Assembly: GCA_002238965.1 (NCBI GenBank)
Contig: MPNJ01000010.1
Location: 62,001 to 126,000, forward strand
Direction: 5' to 3'
Length of the DNA: 64,000 bases
From: Nitrospinae bacterium bin107
GTDB lineage: Bacteria; UBA8248
Under the pieces are notes generated by a model, which had not been told where the DNA came from, searched no databases, and saw only the letters and a program-made list of their open reading frames with translations. Below are positions 35,624 to 45,554 of the stretch, piece by piece (within the stretch, counting starts at the first letter, position 1; each line of letters begins with the position of its first letter). A program made the position numbers and the translations under genes.

Positions 35624-36484
35624 GTGGCGTCAGCCGACAAAGCGCAAACTCAGCCCGGAGCAGCGCCGGAGACAGAGAGAAAACTCGGGCCTCCGAACTG
35701 GAACGTGGTTTTCCGAAACTCCGGCAAAGCGTTCTTTCAGATGACGGCGCCTCTCATCGGATTGCTCATCTTCTGGGAGTTGCTCGCGCATTCGGGAACG
35801 CTTCATCCCGTCCTTTTTCCGCCTCTGGAAGTCATCTGGTTCACGATGGTGAAGCAGGCGAAGTCCGGCATCCTCTGGCTCGACATCTACGTTTCACTCT
35901 ACCGGCTCCTGGTCGGGGCGGCCCTCGCCATCGTTTCGGGAACCCTGGTCGGGCTGGTGATGGGAATGAACAAGACGGTGGAGCGGGCTCTCGCGCCGCC
36001 GATGTACTTTTTTCTGGCCGTGCCGGGTCTCGCGCTGTTTCCCATCGTCATCCTGTGGTTCGGGCTGAGTGATTTCACCCTCATCTCCGTGCTCTGGTTC
36101 GAGGGCATGATCACCGTCATGGTGAGCGCCTGGACGGGGGTGAAAACCGTGGATGCGTCCCTCATCCGCGCGGGCAGGGCCATGGGCGCAAAGGGCATGA
36201 CGCTTTTCTTTCAGGTGATGGTTCCGGGCGCGATGCCGAGCCTCATCGCGGGCTACCGGATTGCGTTCAGCCGCGCGTGGCGCATCGTCGTGACCGGCGA
36301 GATGATAGTCGCCCTCGAGGCGGGACTTGGTTTCCGGATTTTCTCGGCACGGGATTTCCTGGCGGCGGATATGATGTACGGGGGCGTTGTGGTCGTCGGC
36401 ATCCTGGGCGTGATCGTAGAGCGTGTTTTCTTGCGGAGCATCGAGTTGACCACGGTTCAGCGTTGGGGAACGCTGCGCGAATAA
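35624..36484 (+). CDS. ABC importer permease, SsuC/TauC-like
   Basis: A 286-residue protein starting at GTG 35624. A polar N-terminal tail of about 45 residues is followed by six helices (for example APLIGLLIFWELLAH, LVGAALAIVSGTLVGLVMGM, FFLAVPGLALFPIVILWFGL). The EAA-type coupling loop is IRAGRAMGAKGMTLFFQVMV. It pairs with the ATPase 20 bases downstream and the binding protein at 33146. Confidence 0.9.
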   Translation: MASADKAQTQPGAAPETERKLGPPNWNVVFRNSGKAFFQMTAPLIGLLIFWELLAHSGTLHPVLFPPLEVIWFTMVKQAKSGILWLDIYVSLYRLLVGAALAIVSGTLVGLVMGMNKTVERALAPPMYFFLAVPGLALFPIVILWFGLSDFTLISVLWFEGMITVMVSAWTGVKTVDASLIRAGRAMGAKGMTLFFQVMVPGAMPSLIAGYRIAFSRAWRIVVTGEMIVALEAGLGFRIFSARDFLAADMMYGGVVVVGILGVIVERVFLRSIELTTVQRWGTLRE

Positions 36485-36504
36485 CGCGCAGATAGGAGAG
36501 TGTT

Positions 36505-37320
<816 letters not shown>

Positions 37321-37345
37321 ACGAAAACCAGAGAGGAACGACAAG

Positions 37346-37783
37346 ATGATCCAGAGACAGTTCATGCAGCCCGACGATATGTGGTCCCGCGTGGAAAACG
37401 GAGTGTTGCTCTACGTGCCCGTAGTGACGATTCATGGATCGGATCACGCCCACGTCTATCTCTCCGGCCAGGTGCCCCGAAAGCCGAGCGGCGAAGTGCA
37501 AGGCGTCGGCGACATGCGCACCCAGATACGGGTGACCTGCGAGAACATCGGCAAGGGTCTGGCCCACGCGGGCGCGACGTTCAACGATATCGTCAGCTCC
37601 ACGACTTACGTGACCGACATCATGGAGTACTACAAGCACTCGGATGAGCGCTTCAAATACTTCAAGGACGTTCGTCCGGCCAGCACGCTGATCGAGATAT
37701 CCCGCCTCGGTCCTCCCGACGCGATGATAGAGATAACGGTGGAGGCCATCATCGAGCCCGAGCGGCTGCGGGTCCAGCCGTAA
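37346..37783 (+). CDS. RidA/YjgF-family protein lacking the usual catalytic Arg
   Basis: A 145-residue protein with GGAACGACAAG ahead of the ATG. Family blocks are VYLSGQVPRKPSGEV, QIRVTCENIGKGLAHAGATF and the C-terminal RPASTLIEISRLGPPDAMIE. In RidA the conserved Arg of PARSCVEV hydrolyses reactive enamine/imine intermediates; here that position is Ser (PASTLIEI), so classical imine deaminase activity is doubtful. Such Rid variants often sit in catabolic operons and may isomerise or deaminate pathway intermediates. It is co-transcribed with the ABC importer. Confidence 0.88.
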   Translation: MIQRQFMQPDDMWSRVENGVLLYVPVVTIHGSDHAHVYLSGQVPRKPSGEVQGVGDMRTQIRVTCENIGKGLAHAGATFNDIVSSTTYVTDIMEYYKHSDERFKYFKDVRPASTLIEISRLGPPDAMIEITVEAIIEPERLRVQP

Positions 37784-37877
37784 ACGCCGCTGAATTTGTA
37801 TTTCACAGCGTTTACCGGGCAGGTGCGATCATGTAGGTTTCGAGTATATTCCATTCAAAATGCTTCAGGAGTCTCGC

Positions 37878-39242
37878 ATGGATGAACTCAGGGTATTGTC
37901 CGTTTGCGGCAATCTCGGCTACGGGTTCCCCAAAGCCTCTCTCGATAACGGCCTCGCCCGCGACCCGCACATCATGGGTGCGGACAACGGCTCCACCGAC
38001 GCGGGTCCCTACTACCTCGGCAGCGGCGATCAGCTCACCAAGCGCGAACAGATTCGCCGCGACCTGGGCTTTTCACTGGCCGCCGCCAGAAAGAAGAAGA
38101 TCCCCTACATCATCGGCTCCGCCGGAACGGCGGGCGGAAATCCCCACGTGGACAGCGTACTCGACACGATGTACGAGCTGGCGAAGCGCGACGGGCACCG
38201 TTTCAAGCTCGCGGTGATCCGCTCCGAAATGGACAAGGAGTTCGTGAAGCGCGCCGTGCGGGAGAAGAGAACGCGCACCCTGGGCAAGCTCCCCGAGCTC
38301 ACCGAGGAGATGGTGGACGAGAGCGTACGCATCGTGGGCCAGATGGGGCTTGCGCCTTTCATGACGGCTCTGGAGGGCGGTGCGGATGTCGTTCTCGCCG
38401 GACGCTCCTGCGACACGGCCATCTATACTTCCTACGCCGCGATGCGCGGTTACGACTTAGGATTAGCCTTCCACATGGCGAAGATCATCGAGTGCGGCGC
38501 GCAGTGCGCTCTCCCCATCGGGGCGAACGACTGCATTCTGGGCACGCTGCGCGAGGATCATTTTGTGCTCGAACCGATGAACGAGGGGATGCGGGTGACG
38601 CCCAACTCCGTGGCGGCTCACATGATGTACGAACAGCCCGACCCTTATCTGTTCTATGAACCCGAAGGGATGATCGACCTCAAAGACTCCGAGTTCGAAC
38701 AACTGAGCGAGCGCCGCGTGCGGGTGAGCGGCAGCCGCTTCGTGCAAGCGGAGACCCCCACCATCAAGATTGAAGGCGTGCGTCTCAGGGGATACCGCAC
38801 CATCGCCGTCGCCGGGATGACGGACCCGCGGCTGATAGCGAGTCTCGACGAGGTGGAGGCGAACGTGAAGAACACCGTGGCAGACATGGTGCGGGGCACG
38901 CTATCGCCCGAGGATTATGAACTGCGCTTCATCTTCTACGGGCGCGACGGCGTGATGGGCCGGCCCTCAGCGGATGGGCCGGGCGATCCCCAGGAGGTCG
39001 GCGTTGTGATGGAGGCCATCGCGAAAGATCAGACGACGGCGAACGCGGTGCTCTCCCTCACGCGGAGCACGTTTTTGCACTCGGGCTTCCAAGGCCGAAA
39101 GGCCACCGCCGGGAACCTCGCCTTCCCGTTCTCGCCGTCTGATTTCGAGGGAGGGCCGGTGTATGAGTTCCACATCTATCACCTCGTGGAGCTCGAAGAC
39201 GCCGCCGCGCCCTTCGAGGTCGAATTCGCGCAGGTGGGCTGA
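37878..39242 (+). CDS. AtuA-like protein (acyclic terpene utilisation family)
   Basis: ATG 37878 is chosen for AGGAG at 37867-37871; an upstream ATG at 37860 lacks a site. The 454-residue protein belongs to the AtuA/DUF1446 family: GADNGSTDAGPYYLGSGD, IGSAGTAGGNPHVD, VVLAGRSCDTAIYTSYAAM and a conserved IIECGAQCALP. AtuA is required for citronellol/geraniol catabolism in Pseudomonas, but its biochemical role is unclear and many homologues sit in unrelated catabolic loci. The DUF4387 gene starting three bases after the stop is its usual partner. Confidence 0.88.
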   Translation: MDELRVLSVCGNLGYGFPKASLDNGLARDPHIMGADNGSTDAGPYYLGSGDQLTKREQIRRDLGFSLAAARKKKIPYIIGSAGTAGGNPHVDSVLDTMYELAKRDGHRFKLAVIRSEMDKEFVKRAVREKRTRTLGKLPELTEEMVDESVRIVGQMGLAPFMTALEGGADVVLAGRSCDTAIYTSYAAMRGYDLGLAFHMAKIIECGAQCALPIGANDCILGTLREDHFVLEPMNEGMRVTPNSVAAHMMYEQPDPYLFYEPEGMIDLKDSEFEQLSERRVRVSGSRFVQAETPTIKIEGVRLRGYRTIAVAGMTDPRLIASLDEVEANVKNTVADMVRGTLSPEDYELRFIFYGRDGVMGRPSADGPGDPQEVGVVMEAIAKDQTTANAVLSLTRSTFLHSGFQGRKATAGNLAFPFSPSDFEGGPVYEFHIYHLVELEDAAAPFEVEFAQVG

Positions 39243-39244
39243 GC

Positions 39245-39556
39245 GTGGAGCGGCTCTACGACCTCGCCGAGGTGCTGCGAAGCAAGAACGCAGGCCCACT
39301 GCACATCACGCTCGATCTGCTGTTCGCCGATGAGCCGACCTACAGGCGGGTGGCCGACAGCGAGGCGCTCACGCCGGGCGTGGTTTCAGAACTCTACGAG
39401 ATGGCGCCCGAGGACGTGAAGATCGTCCATTTCGACGCGGCCAACGCCATCAAGATCACCATTCCGAGGAAGGGGCCGACTTCGGGCGCACCGGGTGATC
39501 GCGACGTGTACGGAGCGCAGCAGCACGGCCCGCTGCTCGGTCTCATGATTCCCTGA
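39245..39556 (+). CDS. DUF4387-like partner of AtuA
   Basis: A 103-residue protein from GTG 39245, three bases after the AtuA stop. Typical blocks are AEVLRSKNAGPLHITLDLLF, DVKIVHFDAANAIKITIPR and a C-terminal DVYGAQQHGPLLGL. DUF4387 proteins are encoded next to, or fused with, AtuA-type proteins and presumably form a complex with them. No catalytic residue is known to me. Confidence 0.88.
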   Translation: MERLYDLAEVLRSKNAGPLHITLDLLFADEPTYRRVADSEALTPGVVSELYEMAPEDVKIVHFDAANAIKITIPRKGPTSGAPGDRDVYGAQQHGPLLGLMIP

Positions 39557-39596
39557 AATCCCGTATATCCTCCACAGGGGGTGAGGAGGTTTTCCG

Positions 39597-40982
39597 ATGG
39601 ATGTCGAACGGGTAATCGCGCAAATCGAGGCGGATTTCGAATCCGCCCACATCGAGCGTCTCCTGAAATACATACGCCAGCCGAGCGTCTCCGCGCTCAA
39701 CCTCGGAAACGATGAGATGGCGCGGATGCTGGCCGATGAGATCATCGAGGTCGGCGGAGAGGCGGAGGTGGTGGAAACGGCGGAGTTCCCCGTCGTCTAC
39801 GGCCTGATAGACGAAGGGGCTGAGCGAACGCTGCTCTGCCACGGCCTCTACGACGTGACGCCGGCGGAAGAACCCAACTGGATCAATCCTCCCTTCGATC
39901 CCCAGATTCAGGAACTGGGAGGCCTCGGGCCCTGCATCGTGGGCCGGGGAGCGGAAGATATGAAGACCGGCATCGCCTGCGTGATGAACACGGTATACGC
40001 GGCGCGCGCCGCAGGGGAGAAGCTCCCGCTCAACCTGATGTTCGTTCACGAGGCGTCCGAACTCGGAAGCGGCGGCATCAAGGATTTCTTCCCGCGCTAC
40101 AAGGAGAAGATGCAGAAGGCGAACGCGGCCTACTGGCTCTGCCCGATGGGGCAGATCGACGGTACGCCCATCGTCCCGCTGGGTCTCAAGGGCAACCTGA
40201 TGGGCAGGCTGTTCTGCCGTCCCGGGGAGTGGGGCGGGCCGGTGGGCAACGAGATACATGCGCTCAACTGCAACTGGATAGCCAATCCGGCTGAGCACAT
40301 CGTGGAGGCAATCGCTTATCTGCAGGCGAGACTGGAAGAGATTTACCAAAATGGCGAGGGATGGACGCCGAGCGAGGCCGAAGAAGAACTGTGCCGAAAG
40401 CTCGCCGCGCGCATGGACCCCGAAAGGATGAAGCAGAGCCTGGGCGTCAAGCGCTTCCGGCAGGATGATTTCCACGCCGCCGTCCGCTCGCATCTGTTCA
40501 AGGCGGAATTCACCTTAACTGGTCTCCATGCGGGATTCGTGGGCGAGGGGAAATCCGTGAAGGTCAGCATTCCCTCCGAAGCCCAGGCCGTGGTGAACAT
40601 GCGCTTCCAGCCGGGCGAGGACCCCGACGAGCGCATCGAGAACGTCCGCAACATCCTGGCCGAGGGCGGCTACGGCGACGTCGAGTTCGTCGTGAACAAC
40701 CACTACGCGGGCGGCGGAACGCCGCTGGAGCATCCGCTGATCCAGAGTTTCCTGAAGGCCCATGCGGACATGGGCGCGGATCCGGAAGTCTGGCCCGTGC
40801 ACCCCGCGGGGATGCCCGTGGCATTGTGGACGGAGGAGCTGGGCGTGCCCTGGATCGGCGGGCTACCGTGCAACGCGATGCGAAAACACGCGGCAAACGA
40901 ATACGCGCAGGTATCGGGCGTTCTCCAGTCCGAGAAATTCCTCGCGCATCTGTTCGAGGGGTTCTCGAAACTCACGTATTGA
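39597..40982 (+). CDS. M20-family dipeptidase-like protein with non-canonical active site
   Basis: A 461-residue M20/CPG2-like protein with GAGGAGG ahead of the ATG. The fold markers are present (GRGAEDMKTGIACVMNT, LHAGFVGEG, VVNMRFQPGEDPDER, HPAGMPVALW, KHAANEYAQV). The metal HxD motif reads LCHGLYDV, with Leu where the His should be. The Glu-Glu motif reads HEASELGSGG, with Ser at the general-base position. Catalysis by the standard M20 mechanism is therefore doubtful. It is the second odd M20 homologue in this operon (the first is at 34260). Confidence 0.85.
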   Translation: MDVERVIAQIEADFESAHIERLLKYIRQPSVSALNLGNDEMARMLADEIIEVGGEAEVVETAEFPVVYGLIDEGAERTLLCHGLYDVTPAEEPNWINPPFDPQIQELGGLGPCIVGRGAEDMKTGIACVMNTVYAARAAGEKLPLNLMFVHEASELGSGGIKDFFPRYKEKMQKANAAYWLCPMGQIDGTPIVPLGLKGNLMGRLFCRPGEWGGPVGNEIHALNCNWIANPAEHIVEAIAYLQARLEEIYQNGEGWTPSEAEEELCRKLAARMDPERMKQSLGVKRFRQDDFHAAVRSHLFKAEFTLTGLHAGFVGEGKSVKVSIPSEAQAVVNMRFQPGEDPDERIENVRNILAEGGYGDVEFVVNNHYAGGGTPLEHPLIQSFLKAHADMGADPEVWPVHPAGMPVALWTEELGVPWIGGLPCNAMRKHAANEYAQVSGVLQSEKFLAHLFEGFSKLTY

Positions 40983-41147
40983 CTCGGGCCGAGTCATCCG
41001 GGTTCCGGAGATTCTTTCCGCCAGGCGAGCCGTCATGCGAGAATGCCGTGATGTCTCTCTTCCCGCTTCTGAAGGGATGAGAGTATACGCGGGCGAACTC
41101 TTCGAGCGTCTTGCGTTTATTGAATGAATTAAGGTGTGAGGAGAAAG

Positions 41148-41840
41148 ATGAGACTCATCGATTTGAGCCGCGAGATATTCCACCGTTCCCCCTCCTATCC
41201 CTCCCACCCGCCGACGGTCGTGGGAACGTGGGTCACGCACGAGGAACGGCGCGAGATGTCGGGCGGAGCGAGTGGAAGCACATCCATGTATTTTTCGATG
41301 TCCGACCACGGAACGACGCATCTGGACGCGCCACGGCATTTCGACGAATCGCCCGGCGCGTTCGGCATCGACGAATTCCCGCTCGAGAAGTGTTATGTCA
41401 TGGGGATATGCCTCGATTTCAGGCACATCCCCCCCAAGGCCGAGATCGGCGTTTCGGAGATGGAGGCCGCGGCACAGGAAGCGGGCGTCCCGGTTCCAAG
41501 GGGCGGCACCGTGCTCCTGTGCACCGGGCATCATGCCCGCACCTATCCGGGTCCCGCCTACTACACCGACAACCCCGGCGTGAACCGCGCCGCTACGGAG
41601 TGGCTCGCCCGCGCCGGGGCCGTCACTTTCGGGATTGATTCCATGCGTCCGGGTCCCGAGGGCAGCGTAAACAGCGACGTGCACAGGGCTTGCGCCGAGC
41701 TCAGCATCACCCACATGGAGAGCTTGTGCAATCTAGAGGAGTTGATCGGCAAGGGTCTTTTCCGCTTCATCGGTTTTCCCCTGAAAATCAGGAACGGCTC
41801 GGGAGGGCCGATACGGGCGGTCGCCGTGCTGGATGAATGA
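41148..41840 (+). CDS. Cyclase-family hydrolase (kynurenine formamidase-like)
   Basis: A 230-residue protein; ATG 41148 follows TGAGGAG. The metal-binding signature SDHGTTHLDAPRHF (family HxGTHxDxPxH) and later LLCTGHHAR and GIDSMRPG fit the cyclase/kynurenine formamidase-like family, which hydrolyses formamides, lactones or cyclic imides using metal ions. It lies directly before the FAH-family gene, an arrangement common in degradation of aromatic or hydroxyacid compounds. Confidence 0.9.
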   Translation: MRLIDLSREIFHRSPSYPSHPPTVVGTWVTHEERREMSGGASGSTSMYFSMSDHGTTHLDAPRHFDESPGAFGIDEFPLEKCYVMGICLDFRHIPPKAEIGVSEMEAAAQEAGVPVPRGGTVLLCTGHHARTYPGPAYYTDNPGVNRAATEWLARAGAVTFGIDSMRPGPEGSVNSDVHRACAELSITHMESLCNLEELIGKGLFRFIGFPLKIRNGSGGPIRAVAVLDE

Positions 41841-41870
41841 CGATTTTGGGGGATTCCCGGGAGATAGTGA

Positions 41871-42812
41871 ATGAAGTTGTTATCGTATAGCACCGCCTGG
41901 GGAGGCGGGAGCATCGGTGCGCTGGCAGGAGAAGATACGGTGGTAGATCTGCCTCTTCTGTCGGCCCGTTTCCGTCCGGGAGAGCCGTTCCCCTCGACGA
42001 TGATTGGCTTAATCGTCCAGTGGCCGAGGCTGCGCCCCGTCCTAGAGGAGATGCTCGCCGAAGCCCCGAAGCTCAGGGAAGCGCAAGAGGGTGCGGGGTG
42101 TTTTCTGCCCGAGGGGGAGGTGAGGTATCTGCCGCCCATCCCCTACCCGCCAAAAAACGTGAATTGCCAGGGGGTGAATTACCATGAACACGGGCAGGAA
42201 GGCGTAGGCGCGAAGACACTGGCGCGCGATTCGGTTTATGTGGATCATCCCGTCCTGTTCTCGAAACCCCACACAACGCTGCTCCCCCACCAGGGCGGCA
42301 TCATCCATCACCGCGTCACCGAAGCGCTGGATTATGAGGGGGAACTCACCGTGGTCATCGGGCGCGGGGGGATCAACATCGAGAAGGAAGACGTCTACGA
42401 CCACGTTTTCGGCTACACGAACGGCAACGACACGCCCGCGCGCGATCGCCAGCGCATGCACAAGGGGGCGAAGGGAAAATCCATGGACACCCACTGTCCC
42501 ATGGGCCCCTACATCGTGCCGAAGGAGTACTTCGGCGACCCGATGAACGTCATGCTCCGCACCTGGGTGAACGGGGAGCTTCGCCAGGAATCCAGCACCT
42601 CAAACATGATCCACGACATTCCGACCCTAGTGCACGTCCTCTCGCTGGGCACGACGCTGGAGGTAGGCGATCTGCTCATGACGGGCACGCCGAGCGGAGT
42701 GGCCTACGCGCGGGAGAACCCCGAGTTCCTCAAGCCCGGCGACGTCGTGGAAATCGAGGTGGAAGGACTCGGCAGGCTGAAAAACACCGTCGTGGCGCCC
42801 AAATGGAGTTAA
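41871..42812 (+). CDS. Fumarylacetoacetate hydrolase (FAH)-family protein
   Basis: A 313-residue protein with an N-terminal cap (about 1-85) and the FAH catalytic domain. YPPKNVNCQGVNYHEHGQEG, then the metal-site ALDYEGELTVVIGRGG (Asp/Glu ligands), GYTNGNDTPARDRQ and LLMTGTPSGVAYAR are characteristic. Family reactions include C-C bond hydrolysis of acylpyruvates, decarboxylation and isomerisation of hydroxymuconate-type acids. It is probably the terminal enzyme of the catabolic operon beginning at 32.7 kb. Confidence 0.92.
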   Translation: MKLLSYSTAWGGGSIGALAGEDTVVDLPLLSARFRPGEPFPSTMIGLIVQWPRLRPVLEEMLAEAPKLREAQEGAGCFLPEGEVRYLPPIPYPPKNVNCQGVNYHEHGQEGVGAKTLARDSVYVDHPVLFSKPHTTLLPHQGGIIHHRVTEALDYEGELTVVIGRGGINIEKEDVYDHVFGYTNGNDTPARDRQRMHKGAKGKSMDTHCPMGPYIVPKEYFGDPMNVMLRTWVNGELRQESSTSNMIHDIPTLVHVLSLGTTLEVGDLLMTGTPSGVAYARENPEFLKPGDVVEIEVEGLGRLKNTVVAPKWS

Positions 42813-42918
42813 TTGCGGTTTTCAAGATTGAATGATTTATCGTGATTCCCGTGAGGCCGCAGATTGCTTCTTCCAGCAGTTCGGAGCAACCTTTGATCAA
42901 GTGCGTTGGTGCAGAGGG

Positions 42919-43986
42919 TTATGAGGATTGACAAAGTCCAATATCTTCATCCAGCCAGCCCTGCTCAGATAGAGCTTTGCACGCAATCTGAATCTGCCGC
43001 CTGGAAAATTGTTTTTTTCGGTCACTCCAAGAGTGGATTGTCTCAACTACCTCATCCAGGCTTCGGGCATGATCCTTGCGAATAACCCAGTGCGTAGTTG
43101 TTAAGAGTTCGAGGCCGAAAGACGACTCGAATCCATCGACAAGTTCAGACACCCTGTCGAAGTGTGACTGAGTTTGAGGATGAGCTTCCAGATATTCACG
43201 TGCGTCCTCGACGGCACCCGGAACGAGTTCCAGTTGTTTGTCGGGAGCGTCTCCCCCGTCGGCATATCCTGATGTTAGATGTCCTTCAATTGCGGTAAGT
43301 ACGTGCCTCAGGTTTTCGGCGTATGGACCATAAGGCCCTTCTCGGAAATTTAGCCTCAGTGGTTCACCCGCTATTTGCATGAAGTACATGAGTTTGTGAA
43401 CTTCCAGCAATGTTACAAACGGATCGAGCAACCCGTCCAGATAGCGGCGCATCAAGTTGACCAACACTGCTCGACCTTGTGTCATTTTTGGAACTTCTTT
43501 CGATCTGTTGGTCCGTTTATTTTCAGCGGGGCCGCCGCCCGGCTCGTATACGATGGCTCTCAGGTCGCTAAATTCTTGCAGCATCGCTTCTATTCGAGGC
43601 CGAACCTCGCGCCAACTCAAACCGCCCAGCCCACTACCCAGGGGCGGCAGGGCAATCGAACGAATATCGCGAGTTCGGATTTCCTCCGCCAAAGCCTTCA
43701 AACCGTCATCAATGTCTTCCATACGACTTTTCCCGCGCCAATGCCGTTTGGTGGGGAAGTTGATGATGTAGCGTGGGTTGGTGAGTTGACCTGTTTCGAA
43801 GACGAACATCCTCCCGGGCTGGACCTCATTTCGTTTACAGGCGTCCGCATATGCCTTGAAATTTTCCGGGAATGTTTTTTTGAATTGAAGAGCTATACCA
43901 CGCCCCATCACGCCCACGCAGTTGACGGTATTGACCAATGCTTCCACATCTTCCACAAGAATGTTGCCTGTCTTGTGTTCGATCAT
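42919..43986 (-). CDS. darG: DarG antitoxin: macrodomain ADP-ribosylglycohydrolase with C-terminal DarT-binding domain
   Basis: ATG 43986 is preferred since CAGGAG ends six bases before it (ATG 43992 abuts the site), giving 355 residues. Residues 1-150 are a macrodomain (KTGNILVEDVEALVNTVNC, MGRGIALQFKKTFP, NFPTKRHWRGKSR, ALPPLGSGLGGLSW) that removes ADP-ribose from thymidines in DNA. The C-terminal part (about 180-355, LRLNFREGPYGPYAENLRHV) is the domain that neutralises DarT in known systems. It follows the toxin gene by 18 bases. The pair is AT-richer than the neighbouring catabolic genes, which suggests horizontal gain. Confidence 0.93.
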   Translation of the reverse strand: MIEHKTGNILVEDVEALVNTVNCVGVMGRGIALQFKKTFPENFKAYADACKRNEVQPGRMFVFETGQLTNPRYIINFPTKRHWRGKSRMEDIDDGLKALAEEIRTRDIRSIALPPLGSGLGGLSWREVRPRIEAMLQEFSDLRAIVYEPGGGPAENKRTNRSKEVPKMTQGRAVLVNLMRRYLDGLLDPFVTLLEVHKLMYFMQIAGEPLRLNFREGPYGPYAENLRHVLTAIEGHLTSGYADGGDAPDKQLELVPGAVEDAREYLEAHPQTQSHFDRVSELVDGFESSFGLELLTTTHWVIRKDHARSLDEVVETIHSWSDRKKQFSRRQIQIACKALSEQGWLDEDIGLCQSS

Positions 43987-44004
43987 TGCCATCTCCTGAT
44001 TGAA

Positions 44005-44643
44005 TTAATAATACCAATCCGGCTTGAATTCAACAAGAGGTTGAGGCGTGGCCTTTGGAAGAGTTGTAATTACTTGTTTGTGAATTTGTAAGTTTTGTAC
44101 GCCAATCCGCTGCACGAGCTCCCATGGAAATGATTTTTCGATCAGAAACTCTGCCTGCTTCTCTTCCTTACATGCACGCCAATCCCTAGCTCGAACAGAG
44201 GGCCAATTGATTTCTGCCAATTGGGTAAGGTTGCAACGATCCTCGAAATAGGATGAGCCTGCATTCGACAACGTGAAGGCCCATCGCCGCTGTGAATCTT
44301 CGGCCCAGAGGACGGTTTTCTGTAAGTCCGCCTCCAGATGGATAATATGTGATTGTCCGTCACGATAGGCTAATTCTGGGTGATTCCCCTTGTGTATCAA
44401 GTATAACATCACGGATCTCGGGCAGAAATAAAATGGCACGCAGTCACCAACATTTAGATTTGGATAACTTTCTAGCGGCATTGTTAAGCGTCGCTGCTTA
44501 ATGTTGTTCATGCCGATAGTAGTGCCTGTGATTTCTCGGTTTATGACTTCAGCGTCGCACCACAGGCATTCTTCTGAGAGAATTGATGGCAAGCGGTCTA
44601 CATGAACGATGTGGTAAATCTTTGGACTGTCAGAAACCGTCAT
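44005..44643 (-). CDS. darT: DarT toxin: DNA thymidine ADP-ribosyltransferase
   Basis: A 212-residue DarT/DUF4433 protein. It shows the NAD-binding start IYHIVHVDRLPSILSEECLW, the substrate loop with NNIKQRRL, VPFYFCPRSVMLYLIHKGN and the catalytic Glu in KQAEFLIEKSFPWELV. DarT transfers ADP-ribose from NAD+ to thymidine in single-stranded DNA, blocking replication; DarTG loci act as toxin-antitoxin and anti-phage systems. It is the first gene of the two-gene minus-strand operon. A possible promoter is at 44664-44692. Confidence 0.93.
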   Translation of the reverse strand: MTVSDSPKIYHIVHVDRLPSILSEECLWCDAEVINREITGTTIGMNNIKQRRLTMPLESYPNLNVGDCVPFYFCPRSVMLYLIHKGNHPELAYRDGQSHIIHLEADLQKTVLWAEDSQRRWAFTLSNAGSSYFEDRCNLTQLAEINWPSVRARDWRACKEEKQAEFLIEKSFPWELVQRIGVQNLQIHKQVITTLPKATPQPLVEFKPDWYY

Positions 44644-44663
44644 ATTGGCATCTCGGCTGACAC

Positions 44664-44692
44664 ATTACGGTAATTTGTTGATCCATCCTCAA
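44664..44692 (-). promoter_or_regulatory. Possible promoter of the darTG operon
   Basis: On the minus strand TTGAGG (44692-44687) and CGTAAT (44669-44664) are separated by 17 bases and lie about 21 bases before the DarT ATG. Each box matches consensus at four of six positions, so support is modest. Confidence 0.3.
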
Positions 44693-44790
44693 GCATATCA
44701 TGTATTAGTTTTCCAGCATTTGGCATCCCCTTAAATTATTCATTTTAAAAAACATCGAAGGCTAGTTAGAATTGGAATCGATATTTAATT

Positions 44791-45516
44791 TTATGCATCC
44801 CCAGCCGGCGGCCAGATGCGCTCGCCCACGCTGGGGGAACTGGGCGCGTGGACGAGGGTGTTCACCGCCTGGCGCGAGCGGGGTATCTTCTCCGTCGTGA
44901 AATTCTTCTGAAGGGATTCCAGGGATACCCACTCATAGAGAATCCCGTGCTTCGCCCAACCCGAGACCGATACGAGATTCCGCGCGCCGACGCAGCCTTC
45001 CATGCTCGTCAAGCGCGGCATCCGCACCTGGGCGTACCAGCACCCGAGCTCGTCTTCGTTCTCGACGGCGTTGATGTTGAAGGTCCCGAACTGGATGCCG
45101 GGACCGGGTGTGATGCCCGGAGCGCGGGATTTGAACTCTGGCCCATTGATGCGGTTGTGTTCCATGAAGACGCAGGATCGCGCGTTCAATCGCCGGTTGA
45201 GCATTTCCCGGTCATCCGCCGTCATCATCTCCGCCATCTGCTCGGGACTCGGGTCCAGAAAAACGGTGGGGCCCAATGCGCCATAGAGCATCAGGTACTG
45301 AACGCCGGTGGGAACGCTCGCGTCGTCCGTGTGGTGGACGACTCCCCGGATTCGCTCCTCACGCTCGGGCGTGACGATGTTCTTCACGTGCGCCGCCCAC
45401 AGGTAGCCCGGACGCCCGAGCGCTTCGGGGATATGCACCTCATGAAGCCAGGAAATATATTCATCCGCTCCCTCTTCGGGAAGGTCGTACCATACCGCCC
45501 AGATTCCTCGGTCCAT
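44791..45516 (-). CDS. Unrecognised protein, probably two ferredoxin-like (dimeric alpha/beta barrel) halves
   Basis: A 241-residue protein from ATG 45516 with AGAGGAG upstream. I do not recognise the family with certainty. The N-terminal half (IWAVWYDLPEEGADEYISWL followed by HEVHIPEALGRPGY) looks like an EthD/ABM-type dimeric alpha/beta barrel unit. A second copy appears at about 140-205 (FGTFNINAVENEDELGCWYA, then RMPRLTSMEGCVGARNL). Such proteins are small monooxygenase, isomerase or decarboxylase-like enzymes. It follows the CxxU carboxymuconolactone decarboxylase-like gene by 38 bases in one operon, suggesting a shared pathway. Confidence 0.65.
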   Translation of the reverse strand: MDRGIWAVWYDLPEEGADEYISWLHEVHIPEALGRPGYLWAAHVKNIVTPEREERIRGVVHHTDDASVPTGVQYLMLYGALGPTVFLDPSPEQMAEMMTADDREMLNRRLNARSCVFMEHNRINGPEFKSRAPGITPGPGIQFGTFNINAVENEDELGCWYAQVRMPRLTSMEGCVGARNLVSVSGWAKHGILYEWVSLESLQKNFTTEKIPRSRQAVNTLVHAPSSPSVGERIWPPAGDA

Positions 45517-45554
45517 TTATCGGTTCTCCTCTTTGACGTGGTTCATGGATGTTC

